In this document: positions 36,278-36,334 of the stretch, in pieces
How positions within the stretch are numbered: position 1 is the stretch's first letter
Layout of the letters: each line of letters starts with the position of its first letter
Origin: Pseudomonadota bacterium
GTDB taxonomy: Bacteria; Pseudomonadota; Alphaproteobacteria; Rhizobiales; Hyphomicrobiaceae
Length of the DNA stretch: 36,334 nucleotides
NCBI GenBank assembly: GCA_963205015.1
Contig: CAUJKI010000540.1
Span: 1-36,334 of the forward strand
Direction of reading: 5' to 3'
Notes under the pieces: generated by a model
Database searches by the model: none
What the model was told of the DNA's origin: nothing
Seen by the model: the letters and a program-made list of their open reading frames with translations, nothing else
Program-made: the position numbers and the translations under genes

Positions 36278-36334
36278 CCGTATTCTCCGTAAAACCTCTC
36301 AGGCTTGGCGACAACCATAGTGGCGGAGCGCCGT

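Noticed and set aside
32942-36292. 1116-aa ORF on the + strand
   Set aside because: Antisense shadow of otnK and the CoxL-like gene in high-GC DNA; composition is Arg/Asp/His/Ala-rich with no recognisable domain, while the minus-strand proteins have full family motifs.

Overview
36.3 kb GC-rich window, probably alphaproteobacterial (Hyphomicrobiales-like; inferred from gene content and protein style only). Most of it is housekeeping or metabolic genes: the 3' end of a group-4 hydrogenase-like/NuoD gene plus a NuoB-like gene, infC, pheT, a Na/Pi cotransporter, rnpB, an aldehyde dehydrogenase, a CBS-domain protein, tRNA-Leu(TAA), a CaiB-type CoA transferase, a 3-hydroxybutyrate dehydrogenase-like SDR, argJ, a znuB-like permease, ispG, apaG, argE, an otnK-otnC-SDR acid-sugar operon and a CoxL/XDH-type molybdoenzyme subunit. 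The main finding is in 14.5-23.1 kb. Six near-identical 18-bp palindromes (consensus CTGTTYC-N4-GGAACAG, i.e. TGTTC-N6-GAACA, the same geometry as a CRP site) each precede a gene or operon: a DevB-like membrane-fusion protein, a small CSP/OB-like protein, a 65-aa secreted peptide, an esterase, a secreted protein followed by DevC- and DevA-like ABC exporter subunits, and a DUF2147 protein. In all six, a -10-like hexamer with A at position 2 and T at position 6 lies 29.5-30.5 nt from the palindrome centre, which fits class II (-41.5) activation. In the middle of the cluster are a divergent class III adenylate cyclase and a Crp/Fnr-family regulator whose recognition helix differs from E. coli CRP. 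I read this as a compact cAMP/Crp-type regulon for envelope or lipid export. Other points: an apparent AUA start for infC, infC directly next to pheT without rpmI-rplT-pheS, a Pho box before the Na/Pi transporter, a Ni-ligand-less hydrogenase-like subunit, and an 85-bp tandem duplication beside a tRNA.
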